In this document: positions 35,524-44,776 of the stretch, piece after piece
How positions within the stretch are numbered: position 1 is the stretch's first letter
Layout of the letters: every line of letters starts with the position of its first letter
Assembly: GCA_001508155.1 (NCBI GenBank)
Contig: LGFI01000013.1
Span: 1-56,722 of the forward strand
DNA from: Acetothermia bacterium 64_32
GTDB taxonomy: Bacteria > Bipolaricaulota > Bipolaricaulia > Bipolaricaulales > Bipolaricaulaceae
Length of the DNA: 56,722 nt
Direction: 5' to 3'
Translations under genes and position numbers: made by a program
Notes under the pieces: model-generated
Told to the model about the DNA's origin: nothing
Databases searched by the model: none
The model's input: the letters and a program-made list of their open reading frames with translations, nothing else

Positions 35524-36490
35524 GCTGGAGCGGGTGACCAAGGTCTATCGGGTGGGGACCTTCGGGGGGAGGGCCCTAAAGGCGGTGGACGAGGTCAGCT
35601 TCGAGATCGCCGACGGGGAGGTGGTCTCCTTGATCGGGGAATCCGGCTCCGGGAAGACCACCATCGGGAGGATGATCCTCCGGCTCATCCCCCCCACCTC
35701 CGGGAGGATACTGTTCTCCGGGATGGATATCTCCACCCTGAAGGGGAAGGCCTTGAAGGATTACTACCGGAGTGTGCAGGGGGTATTCCAGGACCCGTTC
35801 AGCTCCTACAACCCCATCTTCAAGGCCGATCGGGTCTTTAGGGTCGTGCGCCAGGAGTTCTTCCCCAATGTGGAGGAAGGGGAATGGGGGAAGCGGGTGG
35901 AGGGGGCCCTCCGGGCGGTGGGGCTGGCCCCGGGGGAGGTGCTGGGAAAATACCCGCACCAGCTGAGCGGGGGCCAGCTGCAGCGGCTTTTGATCGCCCG
36001 GGCACTGCTCCTCGACATCCGGTTCCTGGTGGCCGACGAGGTCATCAGCATGCTGGACGCCTCCACCAGGATCGACGTCCTCAACCTCCTGGCGGAGCTG
36101 AAGGGGGAACGGGGGCTGTCGATCCTTTTCATCACCCACGACCTTGCCCTGGGGCACTACCTGAGCGACCGGGCGGTGATCCTGTACCGGGGGTGCGTGG
36201 TGGAACGGGGGCCGATCGATCGGGTGTTCGGCAAACCCTACCACCCCTACACCCGGATGCTCCTCTCCTCCGTCCCCCGGCTCGACAGAAAATGGGAGGA
36301 GGGCAAGGTAGGGCTCAAGGGCCAGCAGGCGGCCCCCACCAAAGGTTGCGTGTACCATGCCAGGTGCCCTTTCCCGTATGAAAGCTGCAAGGGGGAAAGG
36401 CCGCACTTGGTGGAGGTGGAGCCGGGGCACCTGGTGGCCTGTCATCGAATCGGAGAAACGGAGGTTGGGAAATGCCGCAGGCAAGGCTAG
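35516..36490 (+). CDS. Oligosaccharide ABC transporter ATPase (DppF/OppF family)
   Basis: A 324-residue ATPase forming a heterodimer with the previous protein. Walker A is GESGSGKTT, the signature LSGGQLQR, Walker [13 protein letters not shown], and the switch His lies in FITHDLALG. The C-terminal Cys-rich extension is [15 protein letters not shown]. It overlaps both neighbours (8 and 19 bases). These two ATPases are the only Opp-type ones in the window, so they may also power the importer at 10.3-14.3 kb. Confidence 0.92.
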   Translation: MVELERVTKVYRVGTFGGRALKAVDEVSFEIADGEVVSLIGESGSGKTTIGRMILRLIPPTSGRILFSGMDISTLKGKALKDYYRSVQGVFQDPFSSYNPIFKADRVFRVVRQEFFPNVEEGEWGKRVEGALRAVGLAPGEVLGKYPHQLSGGQLQRLLIARALLLDIRFLVADEVISMLDASTRIDVLNLLAELKGERGLSILFITHDLALGHYLSDRAVILYRGCVVERGPIDRVFGKPYHPYTRMLLSSVPRLDRKWEEGKVGLKGQQAAPTKGCVYHARCPFPYESCKGERPHLVEVEPGHLVACHRIGETEVGKCRRQG

Positions 36491-37458
36491 TAGGTCCGGA
36501 CCTGTCTAACATCCCCTGGGAGGAACGCCCGAAAGGCTGTCAGGATGTGGTCTGGCGCTCGAACCGCAATCCCATCATCACCCGGGACGCCGTCCCAGGG
36601 GCAAACAGCATCTTCAACTCCGCCGTGGTCCCCTTCCAGGCGGGGTTCGCCGGCGTGTTCCGGGTGGACACCACCGAGCGGGCGATGCAACTCCACGTAG
36701 GGAGGAGCAAGGACGGGGTCCATTGGCAGATCGAACCACACCGCATCGAGTTTTCCTGCGACGATCCCGAGCTCGGCAGGTTCGTCTACGGCTACGACCC
36801 CCGGGTATGCTGGCTTGAGGATCGCTGTTACGTCACCTGGTGCAACTGGTACCATGGCCCCACCATCGGCATCGCTTACACCCACGATTTCAAGGCGTTC
36901 TATCAACTTGAGAACGCGTTTTTGCCCTTCAACCGGAACGGGGTCCTGTTCCCCAGGAAGATCAGGGGCAAATACGCCATGCTTTCCCGGCCCAGCGACC
37001 CGGGGCACACCCCTTTTGGGGACATCTTCTACTCTGAAAGCCCGGACCTTATTCATTGGGGCAAGCACCGGCACGTGATGTCGCCTGTCCCCAACTCCTG
37101 GCAGTCCACCAAGATCGGGGCCGGCCCTACCCCGATCGAGACCACGGAGGGGTGGCTGCTCTTCTATCATGGCGTACTCACCTCCTGTAACGGCTTCGTG
37201 TACAGCTTCGGGGCGGCCCTCCTGGACCTGGAGGAGCCCTGGAAGGTGATCCGCCGCACCCGTCCTTACCTCTTGAGCCCCCGGGAGCCCTACGAGCGCG
37301 TGGGGGATGTCCCCAACGTCGTCTTCCCCACCGCCGCTCTGTACGACCCACCCACCGGAAGGATCGCCATCTACTACGGGGGAGCGGACACCGTCACCTG
37401 CCTCGCCTTTACCCTGTTTGACGAGCTCTGGGATTTTATTAAGGAAAACTCACTGTGA
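36472..37458 (+). CDS. GH130 beta-1,4-mannoside phosphorylase family protein
   Basis: A 328-residue five-bladed propeller enzyme. [20 protein letters not shown] carries the conserved Asp that serves as the proton donor in GH130, and [20 protein letters not shown] is the family's phosphate/substrate-site block. GH130 enzymes phosphorolyse or hydrolyse beta-1,4-mannosyl bonds to glucose, mannose or GlcNAc. The subfamily cannot be fixed by eye. It starts within the last ATPase gene. Its presence suggests the locus also handles manno-configured oligosaccharides. Confidence 0.85.
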   Translation: MPQARLVGPDLSNIPWEERPKGCQDVVWRSNRNPIITRDAVPGANSIFNSAVVPFQAGFAGVFRVDTTERAMQLHVGRSKDGVHWQIEPHRIEFSCDDPELGRFVYGYDPRVCWLEDRCYVTWCNWYHGPTIGIAYTHDFKAFYQLENAFLPFNRNGVLFPRKIRGKYAMLSRPSDPGHTPFGDIFYSESPDLIHWGKHRHVMSPVPNSWQSTKIGAGPTPIETTEGWLLFYHGVLTSCNGFVYSFGAALLDLEEPWKVIRRTRPYLLSPREPYERVGDVPNVVFPTAALYDPPTGRIAIYYGGADTVTCLAFTLFDELWDFIKENSL

Positions 37459-38738
37459 TGCAGGACATGAGGGTGTGTGTGATCGGCGGGGGGAGCGTTT
37501 ACACCCCGGAGCTCGTCGAGGGGTTCATCTCCCGGCCAGGGCTCCCGGTGCGGGAGATCGTCCTCATGGATGTGGATGAGGGGAGGCTGGAGGTGGTGGG
37601 GGGGCTGGCCCAGCGCATGGTGCAGGCGACCAGGGCAGGGATAAGCGTCTCCCTTACCACCGACCTCGGGGAGGCCCTGGAGGGTGCGAGCTATGTGATC
37701 GCCCAGCTCCGGGTGGGGGGAACCCCGGCCCGCATCCAGGACGAAAGGATCCCTTTGCGCTTTGGGATCGTAGGCCAGGAGACCACCGGCCCGGGGGGGT
37801 TTTCCTGCGCCCTGCGCACCATCCCGGTGATGCTCAAGATCGCAGAGGAGATTGAAAAACTCGCCCCGGATGCCCTGCTTGTGAACTTCACTAACCCCGC
37901 GGGGCTCCTCACCGAGGCCCTGCTGCGCCACACCCGGAGCCGTGCCGTGGGCCTGTGCAACGTCCCCCTGGGGATGAGGGACATGATCGCCGGCTGGCTT
38001 GAGGAGCGTCCTCAGGACCTGGAGCTTCTCTACTCCGGCCTCAACCACCTGAGCTGGGTATTTGGCGTCCGGGCCCGAGGGGAGGACCTCACGGAAAGGG
38101 CCCTCACCTGCGCGGTGGAAAGCGCCCGAAAGGGGGGCTTCCCCTTCTCCCCGGAGCTCATTGAGGCGCTGGGCGCCATCCCCAGCTACTACCTGCGCTA
38201 CTACTACCACCACGACGAAGTGCTCGAAAAGCAGCTCCGGGCCGGGAGGACCCGCGGGGAGGAGGTTTTGGAGCTGGAGGCCGAGCTCCTGAGGCTGTAT
38301 GCCGAAAGCTCCCTTGCCCAAAAGCCCGAGCTCCTCGGCCGGCGGGGTGGGGCACGCTACTCCCAGGCCGCGGTGGGCCTGATCTCCGCGCTCCACCATG
38401 GAAATGGAGAAGTCCACATCCTAAACGTGCGCAACGATGGGGCGATCCCCGATCTTCCGGATGACTGTGTGGTGGAGGTACCGGCCCGGGTGGGGAGGGA
38501 GGGGATCGAGCCCCTGCCCCAAGGGCCCCTCCCCCCGGGCGTCCGGGGGCTGGTCCAGGCGGTGAAGGCCTATGAGGAGCTCACGGTCAAGGCCGCAGTG
38601 GAGGGGGATGCCCGGGCAGCCCTGCAGGCCCTCCTTGCACATCCACTTGTCCCCTCCTTCTCGGTGGCCAAGGGGCTTTGGGCCGCCATCAAAAAGGCCA
38701 ATCGGGCGTATCTCCCGCAGTTTGGGGGACGGTCATGA
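37458..38738 (+). CDS. GH4 family 6-phospho-beta-glucosidase
   Basis: A 426-residue NAD- and Mn-dependent glycosidase. The N-terminal Rossmann motif is IGGGSVYTPELVEGF, the metal ligand Cys167 is in GLCNVPLGM, and the metal His lies in GLNHLSWVFG. CNVP at this position is typical of the 6-phospho-beta-glucosidase branch; alpha-specific members have CHS or CHG. The substrate must be a phosphorylated disaccharide, yet no PTS gene is nearby; the sugar kinase encoded immediately downstream could supply it. The ATG at 37458 overlaps the GH130 stop; a GTG at 37455 and an ATG at 37467 are alternatives. Confidence 0.88.
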   Translation: MQDMRVCVIGGGSVYTPELVEGFISRPGLPVREIVLMDVDEGRLEVVGGLAQRMVQATRAGISVSLTTDLGEALEGASYVIAQLRVGGTPARIQDERIPLRFGIVGQETTGPGGFSCALRTIPVMLKIAEEIEKLAPDALLVNFTNPAGLLTEALLRHTRSRAVGLCNVPLGMRDMIAGWLEERPQDLELLYSGLNHLSWVFGVRARGEDLTERALTCAVESARKGGFPFSPELIEALGAIPSYYLRYYYHHDEVLEKQLRAGRTRGEEVLELEAELLRLYAESSLAQKPELLGRRGGARYSQAAVGLISALHHGNGEVHILNVRNDGAIPDLPDDCVVEVPARVGREGIEPLPQGPLPPGVRGLVQAVKAYEELTVKAAVEGDARAALQALLAHPLVPSFSVAKGLWAAIKKANRAYLPQFGGRS

Positions 38739-39742
38739 GGTACGTCTTGGGGCTGGATGCCGGGGGCACCAAAACCCTTGCTTTGGTGGCCGATGAGGAG
38801 GGGCACGTTTTGGGGGTTGGCCGCGGGGGACCGGCCAACCATCAGGAGGTGGGGCTTAAGTCGGCCCTGGCGGAGATCCGTCGGGCCTGCAGCAGCGCAC
38901 TGGGGGAAGCGGGCCTCTCCCCACCGGTTGACCTCGCCATCTTTGGCCTGGCAGGGGCCGATCTCCCCATGGATTTTGAGCTCATTGCCCCAGCGGTCCG
39001 GAAGCTCGGCCTGGCAAAAGGGATCCGGGTGGAGAACGACACCATGATCGCCCTCCGGGCCGGCACCAGGCGGGGCTGGGGCGTGGTGGTGGTGTGCGGC
39101 ACGGGCTTCAACGCCGCCGGGCTCTCCCCGGACGGCCGGGGCTTCCGCCTCCCCGGGCTGGGCTGGATGTCCGGGGACTGGGGAGGGGGGATGGACCTGG
39201 CCCGGGAGGCGGTGCGGGCCGTGGCCCGGGCCTGGGACGGCCGGGGAAGGCCCACCCTCTTAAGCGAGCTCCTGCTCTCCACCCTGGGCCTCTCAAGCGT
39301 AGAGGAGCTCATCTCCGCCCTCTACCTGGGCCAGCTGGGCCAGCCAGGAGGCCTTCCCGAAGAGCGACTGCTTGAGCTCGTCCCCTTGGTCTTCGAGGCC
39401 GCAGCCCAGGGGGACGACGTGGCCCAGGGGCTCCTCGCCCGGCTGGGGGAGGAGGCGGGGAGGGCGGCCGCGGCGGTCATCCGCCACTTGGGCCTGGAGA
39501 AAACCGACGTGGAGGTGATCCTGGCCGGGGGGCTCTTCAAGGGCAAACGCCCCTTGCTTTTCGATACCGCCGCCCAAACGATCCACCGCACCGCCCCAAA
39601 GGCCTTGGTAAAACGCCTTGAGGTGGAGCCGGTGGTGGGGGCCGCGCTCCTGGCCCTGGAAGGACTGGGGACATTGAACCAAAGGGCCCGTGAAAGATTG
39701 CTCTCCACACTTCCACCGGAACTGCGCAGCGAGCCCGTTTGA
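38735..39742 (+). CDS. BadF/BcrA-type sugar kinase (N-acetylglucosamine kinase-like)
   Basis: A 335-residue ASKHA-fold kinase. The phosphate-1 motif is [19 protein letters not shown], the central acidic loop lies in [13 protein letters not shown], the phosphate-2 motif is [13 protein letters not shown], and the adenosine motif is [10 protein letters not shown]. The family includes GlcNAc and glucosamine kinases. The substrate here could be glucose, GlcNAc, mannose or cellobiose; its ATGA overlap with GH4 suggests the two act in sequence. No ROK-type kinase is present. Confidence 0.8.
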   Translation: MRYVLGLDAGGTKTLALVADEEGHVLGVGRGGPANHQEVGLKSALAEIRRACSSALGEAGLSPPVDLAIFGLAGADLPMDFELIAPAVRKLGLAKGIRVENDTMIALRAGTRRGWGVVVVCGTGFNAAGLSPDGRGFRLPGLGWMSGDWGGGMDLAREAVRAVARAWDGRGRPTLLSELLLSTLGLSSVEELISALYLGQLGQPGGLPEERLLELVPLVFEAAAQGDDVAQGLLARLGEEAGRAAAAVIRHLGLEKTDVEVILAGGLFKGKRPLLFDTAAQTIHRTAPKALVKRLEVEPVVGAALLALEGLGTLNQRARERLLSTLPPELRSEPV

Positions 39743-39753
39743 AAGGAGGAAGC

Positions 39754-42198
39754 GTGCGCTACGGATACTTCGACGATGAGGCAAAGGAGTACGTGATCAC
39801 CCGCCCCGATACCCCCCTTCCCTGGATCAACTATCTTGGCTGTGAGGACTTTTTCTCAATCATCACCCAGACAGGGGGCGGCTACTGTTTCTTCCGGGAT
39901 GCCCGCCTGCGCCGCCTCCTGCGGTTCCGCTACAACAACGTCCCCCCGGACCAGGGCGGTCGGTTCCTCTACCTGCGCGACGAGGGGACCGGGGAGTACT
40001 GGTCCCCCACCTGGCAGCCCGTGCGCGCCCCCCTGGAGGGCTTCTACTGCCGACACGGCCTTTCCTACACGGTCATCGGCTCCACCTACTCCGGGATCGA
40101 GGCGGAAGTGCGCTTCTTCGTGCCTTTGGGGGCGAATCTCGAGCTCTGGGACCTACGGGTGGCCAATCGCCGTGGGCAGCCGGCGGAGCTGTCCCTTTTT
40201 TCCGCCGTGGAGTTCTGCCTGTGGGACGCCTGGGACGACGCCACCAACCTCCAGCGAAACCTAAGCTGTGGGGAGGTGGAGGTGGAGGAGGGGGTGATCT
40301 ACCACAAGACCGGGTACCGGGAGCGCAGAAACCACTTCGCCTTCTTTGCCTGCTCGGAAGGGCCTTGCGGGTTTGACACCCAAAGGGAGGCCTTCCTCGG
40401 CCCCTATCGGGGCTGGGATCGTCCCCGGGCGGTGGAAGAGGGGAGGATGCAGGGCTCCATCGCCCACGGCTGGGCCCCCATAGCCGCCCACCAAATCCGC
40501 CTGCGCATGGGACCGGGGGAAGTGAGGCGGGTCATCTTCCTCCTCGGCTACCATGAAAACCCATCCGATAGGAAGTACAACCCCCCAGGCTCCCTACGGA
40601 TAAACAAGGAAACCGTCCGCCCCCTGATCGAAAGGTACCTCCGCCCTGAGGCGGCGGAGGAGGCCTTCACCACCCTGAGGGAACACTGGGCACGGTTCCT
40701 TTCACGCCTTCAGGTGGAGACGCCAAACCCCCACCTCAACAGGATGATCAACATCTGGAACCCCTACCAATGCATGGTGGCCTTCAACCTGGCCCGGTCG
40801 GCCTCCCTGTTCGAGACGGGCACAAGCCGGGGGATCGGCTTCCGCGACGCAAGCCAAGACCTTCTGGGGGTGGTACACATGGTCCCTCAAAGGGCCCGGG
40901 CCCGCATCCTGGACCTGGCCGCCACCCAGCTTGAGGACGGCGGTTGCTACCACCAGTATCAGCCCCTCACCAAAAAGGGGAACGAGGGGATCGGAAGCGG
41001 GTTCAACGACGACCCCTTGTGGCTTGTCCTGGGCGTTGTCGCCTACACCAAGGAGACCGGGGACCTCTCCGTGCTTGGGGAGCCGGTGCCGTTTGCCGGG
41101 GGGAGCCAGGCCACCCTCTACCAGCACCTCAAGCGGGCCATCGAGTACACCCTGGCTCGCCGTGGTCCCCACGGCCTCCCCCTCATCGGCCGGGCCGACT
41201 GGAACGATTGCCTGAACCTGAACACCTTCTCCCAGGACCCGGACGAGCCCTTCCAAACCGCCCCCTTGCGTCGGGACGGGAAGACGGCCGAATCCGTCTT
41301 CATCGGCGGGCTGTTTTCCCTGGCGGCAGAGGAGCTGGCCGAGCTCGCCGAGAGGATAGGAGAAGATGACGACGGCGAGCGTTTCAGAGATGAGGCCGAA
41401 AGGATGCGACAGAGGGTCCTGGAGTTCGGCTGGGACGGGAACTGGTTCCTGCGCGCCTACGATGCCTCAGGGGAAAGGGTCGGCTCCCATAACTCCCAGG
41501 AGGGCCAGATCTTCGTTGAACCCCAGGGGATTTGCATCATGGCCGGAATTGGCCTTGTGGACGGAAAGGCATGCAGAGCCCTCCAGTCGGTTTACCAGCG
41601 CTTGGCCACCCCCCACGGGATCGTGCTGCAACAGCCGGCCTACTCCCGCTATTATCCTCACCTAGGTGAGATATCCTCCTACCCACCTGGATATAAGGAG
41701 AATGCGGGCATCTTCTGTCACACCAACCCCTGGATTGTGATCGCGGAGGCGATGGTGGGGAATGGGGATCGGGCCTTCGACTACTACCTTAGGATAAACC
41801 CGTCGGCCAGGGAGGGGATGAGTGAGATCCACCGGTGCGAGCCTTATGTGTACGCCCAGATGATCGCGGGGAGGGACGCCCCCGCCTTCGGGGAGGCCAA
41901 GAACTCCTGGCTCACCGGCACGGCGGCCTGGAGCTACCTGGCGGCCACCCAGTGGCTCCTGGGGCTTAGGCCCACCCACGGGGGGCTCCTCATAGACCCC
42001 TGCATCCCCAGGGCCTGGAAGTCCTTCCGGGCCTCCCGCTGGTTCCGGGGTGCCCGCTACGAGCTTGAGGTCCTCAACCCCGCCGGGGTAGAGAAGGGCG
42101 TCAAGGCGGTCCGGGTGGACGGGAAGGGGATCGAAGGGAGGATCCTCCCCGTCTTCGGGGATGGGAAGACCCACCGGGTAGAGGTCATCATGGGCTAG
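39754..42198 (+). CDS. GH94 cellobiose phosphorylase
   Basis: An 814-residue inverting phosphorylase: cellobiose plus Pi gives glucose 1-phosphate and glucose, saving ATP. Features are the N-terminal beta-sandwich ([20 protein letters not shown]), [19 protein letters not shown], the catalytic ADWNDC motif (residues 481-486), and the C-terminal phosphate-site region GAWSYL-type [20 protein letters not shown]. Length is typical of single-domain cellobiose phosphorylases. The GTG at 39754 follows AAAGGAGG by about five bases; an upstream TTG overlaps that site. Confidence 0.92.
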   Translation: MRYGYFDDEAKEYVITRPDTPLPWINYLGCEDFFSIITQTGGGYCFFRDARLRRLLRFRYNNVPPDQGGRFLYLRDEGTGEYWSPTWQPVRAPLEGFYCRHGLSYTVIGSTYSGIEAEVRFFVPLGANLELWDLRVANRRGQPAELSLFSAVEFCLWDAWDDATNLQRNLSCGEVEVEEGVIYHKTGYRERRNHFAFFACSEGPCGFDTQREAFLGPYRGWDRPRAVEEGRMQGSIAHGWAPIAAHQIRLRMGPGEVRRVIFLLGYHENPSDRKYNPPGSLRINKETVRPLIERYLRPEAAEEAFTTLREHWARFLSRLQVETPNPHLNRMINIWNPYQCMVAFNLARSASLFETGTSRGIGFRDASQDLLGVVHMVPQRARARILDLAATQLEDGGCYHQYQPLTKKGNEGIGSGFNDDPLWLVLGVVAYTKETGDLSVLGEPVPFAGGSQATLYQHLKRAIEYTLARRGPHGLPLIGRADWNDCLNLNTFSQDPDEPFQTAPLRRDGKTAESVFIGGLFSLAAEELAELAERIGEDDDGERFRDEAERMRQRVLEFGWDGNWFLRAYDASGERVGSHNSQEGQIFVEPQGICIMAGIGLVDGKACRALQSVYQRLATPHGIVLQQPAYSRYYPHLGEISSYPPGYKENAGIFCHTNPWIVIAEAMVGNGDRAFDYYLRINPSAREGMSEIHRCEPYVYAQMIAGRDAPAFGEAKNSWLTGTAAWSYLAATQWLLGLRPTHGGLLIDPCIPRAWKSFRASRWFRGARYELEVLNPAGVEKGVKAVRVDGKGIEGRILPVFGDGKTHRVEVIMG

Positions 42199-42207
42199 GG
42201 GGTGAAG

Positions 42208-43560
42208 ATGGAGGCTAGGTTCCCAGAGGGTTTCCTTTGGGGTGCGGCCACCTCGGCCTACCAGATCGAGGGTGCCTGGAACGAGGACGAAAAGGGGGAG
42301 TCCATCTGGGACAGGTTCGTGCGCATCCCAGGGAAGATCGAAAACGGCGACACCGGGGATATCGCCTGCGACCATTACCACCGTTTCCAGGAGGACGTGC
42401 TCCTGATGAAGGGGCTTGGACTCAAGGCCTACAGGTTCTCCGTCTCTTGGCCCCGGGTCCTCCCCCGAGGGCGTGGGGGGCTGAACCCTAAGGGTCTGGA
42501 CTTCTACTCGCGCCTGGTGGACGCGCTCCTTGCGGCGGGGATCGAACCCTTCCTCACCCTGTATCACTGGGACCTCCCCCAGGCCCTGCAGGACGAGGGC
42601 GGCTGGGCCCGGCGGGAAACGGCCTTGTGGTTCTCCGACTACGCCGCGGTGGTGGCAAAGAAGCTCGGGGACCGGGTTCGCTTCTGGATTACCCATAACG
42701 AGCCCTGGGTGGCGGCCTGGGCGGGACATGGCTGGGGAAGACACGCCCCGGGACTGGAAAACCCGGGGCTCGCGCTCCAGGTAGCCCACCACCTCCTCCT
42801 CTCCCATGGGCATGCGGTGGAGGCCCTGCGGGACCTGGTCCCCGGGGCCAGGATCGGGATCGCCTTGAACCTGTCCCCCATCTACCCGGCCTCCCAGGGC
42901 GAAAAGGACAGCCAGGCGGCTCGGCGGGCCGACGGCTTTCTCAACCGCTGGTTCCTCGACCCCTTGTTCTCCGGGAGCTACCCGGCCGACATGCTCGAGT
43001 TCTTCGGGCCTCTGGCCCCCAGGATCGTACCCGGGGACATGAGGACCATATCCCGTCGGCTCGACTTCTTGGGGGTCAACTACTACACCCGCCAGGTGGT
43101 GCGGGCCGACCCGGAGGCCCCCTTTGGGGTGGAGTACGTGACCGTCCCCGGCGGGGAAAGGACCCAGATGGGTTGGGAGGTGTTCCCCGAGGGCTTGTTC
43201 CAACTCCTATCCCGGGTTCACCGTGACTACAGCCCACAGGAGATCTTCGTCACCGAAAACGGGGCGGCCTTCCCCGACGAGCCCGGCCCGGACGGGAAGG
43301 TCCAAGACAAAAAGAGGATCGCCTACCTGAAAGAACACATCCTCCAGTGCCACCGGGCCATCTCCACCGGGATCCCGGTCCGGGGCTACTTCGTGTGGTC
43401 CCTGCTTGATAACTTCGAGTGGACTTACGGTTATACCAAAAGATTTGGGCTTTTCTATGTGGATTATGCTACCCAGCGGAGGCTCCCGAAGGAGAGCGCC
43501 CGGTTTTACGCCCGGGTGATCGCGGAGGGCGGGCTTTCGGGCCGGAGCGGGTCCCGTTAA
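42208..43560 (+). CDS. GH1 beta-glucosidase
   Basis: A 450-residue retaining glycosidase with no signal peptide, hence cytoplasmic. FPEGFLWGAATSAYQIEG is the GH1 N-terminal signature. The acid/base is Glu165 in THNEPW and the nucleophile is Glu350 in VTENG. VWSLLDNFEWTYGYTKRFGL holds the aglycone-site Trp-Glu. It cuts cellobiose and short beta-glucosides. The ATG at 42208 lies six bases after AGGGGG; the GTG at 42202 has no spacing. Confidence 0.95.
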   Translation: MEARFPEGFLWGAATSAYQIEGAWNEDEKGESIWDRFVRIPGKIENGDTGDIACDHYHRFQEDVLLMKGLGLKAYRFSVSWPRVLPRGRGGLNPKGLDFYSRLVDALLAAGIEPFLTLYHWDLPQALQDEGGWARRETALWFSDYAAVVAKKLGDRVRFWITHNEPWVAAWAGHGWGRHAPGLENPGLALQVAHHLLLSHGHAVEALRDLVPGARIGIALNLSPIYPASQGEKDSQAARRADGFLNRWFLDPLFSGSYPADMLEFFGPLAPRIVPGDMRTISRRLDFLGVNYYTRQVVRADPEAPFGVEYVTVPGGERTQMGWEVFPEGLFQLLSRVHRDYSPQEIFVTENGAAFPDEPGPDGKVQDKKRIAYLKEHILQCHRAISTGIPVRGYFVWSLLDNFEWTYGYTKRFGLFYVDYATQRRLPKESARFYARVIAEGGLSGRSGSR

Positions 43561-43572
43561 AATAAGGGGGGT

Positions 43573-44136
43573 ATGAAGGTGGTAGGGATAGTGGGGAGTC
43601 CCCGTCGGGGTGCCAATACGGAGACCCTGGTGGACAGGGTGTTGGCCGGGGCCTCCCAAGCCGGGGCTCAAACCCAAAAGTTCATCCTCAACGAGCTCAG
43701 GATCCAAGGCTGCCAGGGCTGTGACCACTGCAAGGAGCACGGACGCTGCCGGCTGGATGACGACATGGGACCGGTCCTTGAGGCCCTGGTGGAGGCCGAC
43801 GGGGTGGTGGTGGGCTCGCCGATCTACATGGGCTACTTGACCGCTCAGACCAAGCTCTTCCTGGACCGGCTTTATGTCTTCTTCCAACCAGGCCGGGAAA
43901 GCCCCTTTCCCCCGGGGAAACGGCTGGCCCTGGTGTACTCCCAAGGGGGAGGGGATGACCGGAGGACGGTGGAGGAGGTGGGGAGAAACCTGGCCGGGCT
44001 TCTGAGGATGCAGCTCGTGGGCATCGTCGGGGGAAACGGCATGAACGACCCCAACACGGCCAGGTCCAACCCGGCCCTCCTTAAGGAGGCCTTCCGCCTC
44101 GGCCAGGCCCTATGCACCGGGTCCCCTGGCCCCTGA
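43573..44136 (+). CDS. NADPH-dependent FMN reductase-like / iron-sulfur flavoprotein family
   Basis: A 187-residue flavodoxin-fold protein. GIVGSPRRGANTETLVDRVL is the FMN phosphate loop, and CQGCDHCKEHGRC offers four cysteines in the compact spacing found in the iron-sulfur flavoprotein group. VVGSPIYMGYLTAQTKLFLD is the second FMN motif. The partner is unknown. It lies 12 bases after the GH1 stop and may be co-transcribed, though its role in sugar use is unclear. Confidence 0.85.
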   Translation: MKVVGIVGSPRRGANTETLVDRVLAGASQAGAQTQKFILNELRIQGCQGCDHCKEHGRCRLDDDMGPVLEALVEADGVVVGSPIYMGYLTAQTKLFLDRLYVFFQPGRESPFPPGKRLALVYSQGGGDDRRTVEEVGRNLAGLLRMQLVGIVGGNGMNDPNTARSNPALLKEAFRLGQALCTGSPGP

Positions 44137-44204
44137 TCCGGGGCCGGAAAGGCCACCCAAAAAGGGTGTTTTCCGACCCGCTGGTGCTTTGCATCATCTT
44201 TGGA

Positions 44205-44323
44205 TGTGGGAAAGCCTGTGGACAAAAACCCGCCCGCCCTGCCTTCCGGAACCCTTTTGGCATCCAGCTCCTTTGGGACACATGTCCCCAACCAGGGGGA
44301 CATCGGCGCCAGGGTTTTCCACA
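44205..44323. other. Structured intergenic region with DnaA-box-like 9-mers and nested palindromes
   Basis: The 212-base gap 44137-44348 between two convergent genes holds TTGTCCACAGG (minus strand, ending 44217-44225 core) and TTTTCCACAGG (core 44315-44323) in inverted orientation, both one base from the TTATCCACA DnaA box. A weaker TTTCCCACA lies at 44213-44205. Between them are GGGACA-CA-TGTCCC (44275-44288) and ATGTCCCC/GGGGACAT (44282-44303). A CACCC/GGGTG hairpin followed by TTTT at about 44154-44172 could end the plus-strand operon. An A/T-richer stretch lies at 44333-44353. Confidence 0.4.
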
Positions 44324-44348
44324 GGGATGGGGGTCTAAGTTACATACA

Positions 44349-44762
44349 TTACTTCAGGCCCTTCCCGGTGGTGGTGGCGGTCAGGCGGCCGTGGCGCACC
44401 CCTTTTAGGCCGATGAGCTTGGAGGCGAGTTCCGCTATCTCCGCCCCCTTCCCCTTGACGGCGATCACCTCCAGGCAGTGGTCGTGGTCCAGGTGGATGT
44501 GCATGGTGGAGATCACCTTGTGAAACTGTTCGTGCTGGATATCGGTGATCCGCTCTTCCAGGTTTCGCACGTGGTGGTCATAGACCAGGGTGATGACCCC
44601 CACCACCTCCTCCCCGGCGCGCCACTCCTGGCGAACCAGCCGCTCCCGGACGAGATCGCGGATGGCTTCAGAGCGGTTGGCGTAGCCCTGGCGGACGATG
44701 AGCTCGTCGAACCTGGCCAAGAGCTCCTCGTCCATGGAGACGCCGAACCTGACGATGCCCAT
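44349..44762 (-). CDS. nikR: NikR-type nickel-responsive regulator
   Basis: A 137-residue ribbon-helix-helix regulator. The N-terminal DNA-binding part is RFGVSMDEELLARFDELIVR, and the ACT-like metal domain has the high-affinity nickel ligands in NikR order: His77, His88, His90 and Cys96 (MHIHLDHDHC). All four are intact. NikR normally represses nickel uptake; no nickel transporter is in the window. The ATG at 44762 has AAGGAGG eight bases upstream; the TTG at 44780 overlaps that site. It follows glnA by 14 bases. Confidence 0.93.
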   Translation of the reverse strand: MGIVRFGVSMDEELLARFDELIVRQGYANRSEAIRDLVRERLVRQEWRAGEEVVGVITLVYDHHVRNLEERITDIQHEQFHKVISTMHIHLDHDHCLEVIAVKGKGAEIAELASKLIGLKGVRHGRLTATTTGKGLK

Positions 44763-44776
44763 CCGGCCAGCCTCCT

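Noticed and set aside
37458-38738. Calling the GH4 enzyme an alpha-glucosidase or alpha-galactosidase
   Set aside because: The metal-site motif is CNVP, typical of the 6-phospho-beta-glucosidase branch, and not CHS or CHG.
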